Origin: Clostridiales bacterium
GTDB lineage: Bacteria; Bacillota; Clostridia; Oscillospirales; Oscillospiraceae
Length of the DNA: 5,935 nt
Direction of reading: 5' to 3'
Assembly (NCBI GenBank): GCA_017577345.1
Contig: PITX01000091.1
Location: 1 to 5,935 of the forward strand
In this document: one piece after another, positions 5,826 through 5,935 of the stretch
How positions within the stretch are numbered: the stretch's first letter is position 1
How the letters are laid out: each line of letters starts with the position of its first letter
The notes under the pieces: model-generated
Told to the model about the DNA's origin: nothing
The model's database searches: none
The model's input: the letters and a program-made list of their open reading frames with translations, nothing else
Translations under genes and position numbers: made by a program

Positions 5826-5847
5826 ATTTATATTAATGTATATAAAT
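5826..5847 (-). promoter_or_regulatory. AT-rich 8-bp hairpin at the rpsJ stop
   Basis: The sequence at 5826-5833 is the reverse complement of 5840-5847, leaving a six-base loop. All eight pairs are A-T, so the fold is weak. It starts in the last base of the rpsJ stop codon. The same bases could instead be read as an AT-rich promoter element, so its role is unsettled. Confidence 0.4.
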
Positions 5848-5863
5848 TACAGCTTTATCTCAA
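5835..5863 (-). promoter_or_regulatory. Weak candidate internal promoter before rplC
   Basis: On the operon strand TTGAGA (5863-5858, inside the last codons of rpsJ) is followed after 17 bases by TACATT (5840-5835). These match the sigma-70/sigma-A consensus at five of six and four of six positions with ideal spacing. A start near 5828 would give a leader of roughly 110 bases carrying both large hairpins. AT-rich DNA gives such matches by chance, so this is only a candidate. Confidence 0.22.
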
Positions 5864-5935
5864 TCTCAACACCTGCGGGAAGGTCGAGGCCCTGCAGAGC
5901 TTCGATGCACTTCGCGTTCGGGTTGAGGATATCGA
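5847..5935 (-). CDS. rpsJ: 30S ribosomal protein S10, C-terminal end (cut by window edge)
   Basis: S10 belongs to the 30S head and in many bacteria also acts with NusB in transcription antitermination. Only the last 28 codons and the stop are in the window. Reading the minus strand from 5933 gives DILNPNAKCIEALQGLDLPA and then GVEIEIKL followed by TAA at 5849-5847, which matches the highly conserved S10 C-terminus (in other bacteria NPNAKTIDALMKLDLP-like, ending VEIKL). The partial reading frame was recognised by this ending and by its position just before rplC. In the standard operon it is the first gene, so the promoter and any S10 leader lie outside the window. Confidence 0.93.
   Translation of the reverse strand, partial: DILNPNAKCIEALQGLDLPAGVEIEIKL

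Larger units (their letters stand above)
5716..5846 (-). promoter_or_regulatory. Structured 131-base rpsJ-rplC intergenic region
   Basis: All other gaps in this operon are 34 bases or less, so 131 bases between rpsJ and rplC stands out. Read on the operon strand it contains, in order, an AT-rich hairpin beginning at the rpsJ stop codon, a GC-rich hairpin (5788-5818), an imperfect 20-base direct repeat, a 10-bp hairpin with a 21-base loop (5744-5784), and the rplC ribosome binding site (AAGGAG at 5724-5729). No reading frame of note or tRNA is visible in it. It could be a cis-acting leader for rplC and downstream genes, an RNase processing site, or a dispersed intergenic repeat. The structures are seen by eye; the function is unknown. 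Confidence 0.55.

Noticed and set aside
5716..5846. A small gene or tRNA in the rpsJ-rplC gap
   Set aside because: No start codon with ribosome binding site and usable frame is seen, and the three hairpins do not arrange as a cloverleaf with a T-loop GTTCGAATC-type motif.
1..5935. Mobile element, CRISPR array or foreign insertion
   Set aside because: No transposase, integrase, spaced repeats or break in operon order; all genes are syntenic with the standard bacterial S10-spc cluster.

Overview
The window lies inside a bacterial S10-spc ribosomal-protein operon. Every gene is on the minus strand, so the operon reads from right (5935) to left (1). Transcription order is rpsJ (3' end only), rplC, rplD, rplW, rplB, rpsS, rplV, rpsC, rplP, rpmC, rpsQ, rplN, rplX, rplE (5' end only), which is the canonical bacterial order with nothing inserted or missing. 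The proteins look like those of a low-GC-lineage Firmicute, most likely class Clostridia and probably Oscillospirales/Ruminococcaceae-like with moderately high GC. The grounds are strong AGGAGG ribosome binding sites, an L16 beginning MLMPKR, a cysteine-containing zinc-ribbon L24, and the general character of L3, L4, L5 and L24. This placement is inference, since no 16S or database search was available.

Layout: 5847-5935 is the C-terminal end of S10. Positions 5716-5846 form a 131-base gap, the only sizeable non-coding stretch. From 5715 down to 108 the genes for L3, L4, L23, L2, S19, L22, S3, L16, L29, S17, L14 and L24 are packed with gaps of 10-34 bases or one-base TAATG overlaps. From 107 down to 1 is the N-terminus of L5. 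The usual S10/spc boundary (S17-L14) has only a 15-base gap, so the two classical operons appear fused here with no room for an ordinary spc promoter.

The products are ribosomal structural proteins, 30S (S10, S19, S3, S17) and 50S (L3, L4, L23, L2, L22, L16, L29, L14, L24, L5), made in coordinated amounts from one polycistronic transcript. Nearly every junction suggests translational coupling: three stop/start overlaps, and at six others a Shine-Dalgarno fused to, or within a few bases of, the upstream stop codon.

The parts that are not routine are: (1) the rpsJ-rplC gap, which holds an AT hairpin, a GC-rich hairpin, an imperfect 20-base direct repeat and a 10-bp hairpin. In the two latter stems the only non-Watson-Crick pair is a G.U on the operon strand (a C.A mismatch on the other), so the gap may be an undescribed cis-regulatory or processing RNA, or a dispersed repeat; (2) an octapeptide duplication in the C-terminal extension of L3; (3) an Arg/Asp-rich repetitive tail on S3; (4) an apparent two-residue deletion near the N-terminus of L5. 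No mobile element, CRISPR array, tRNA or rRNA is visible, and I see no novel protein system.
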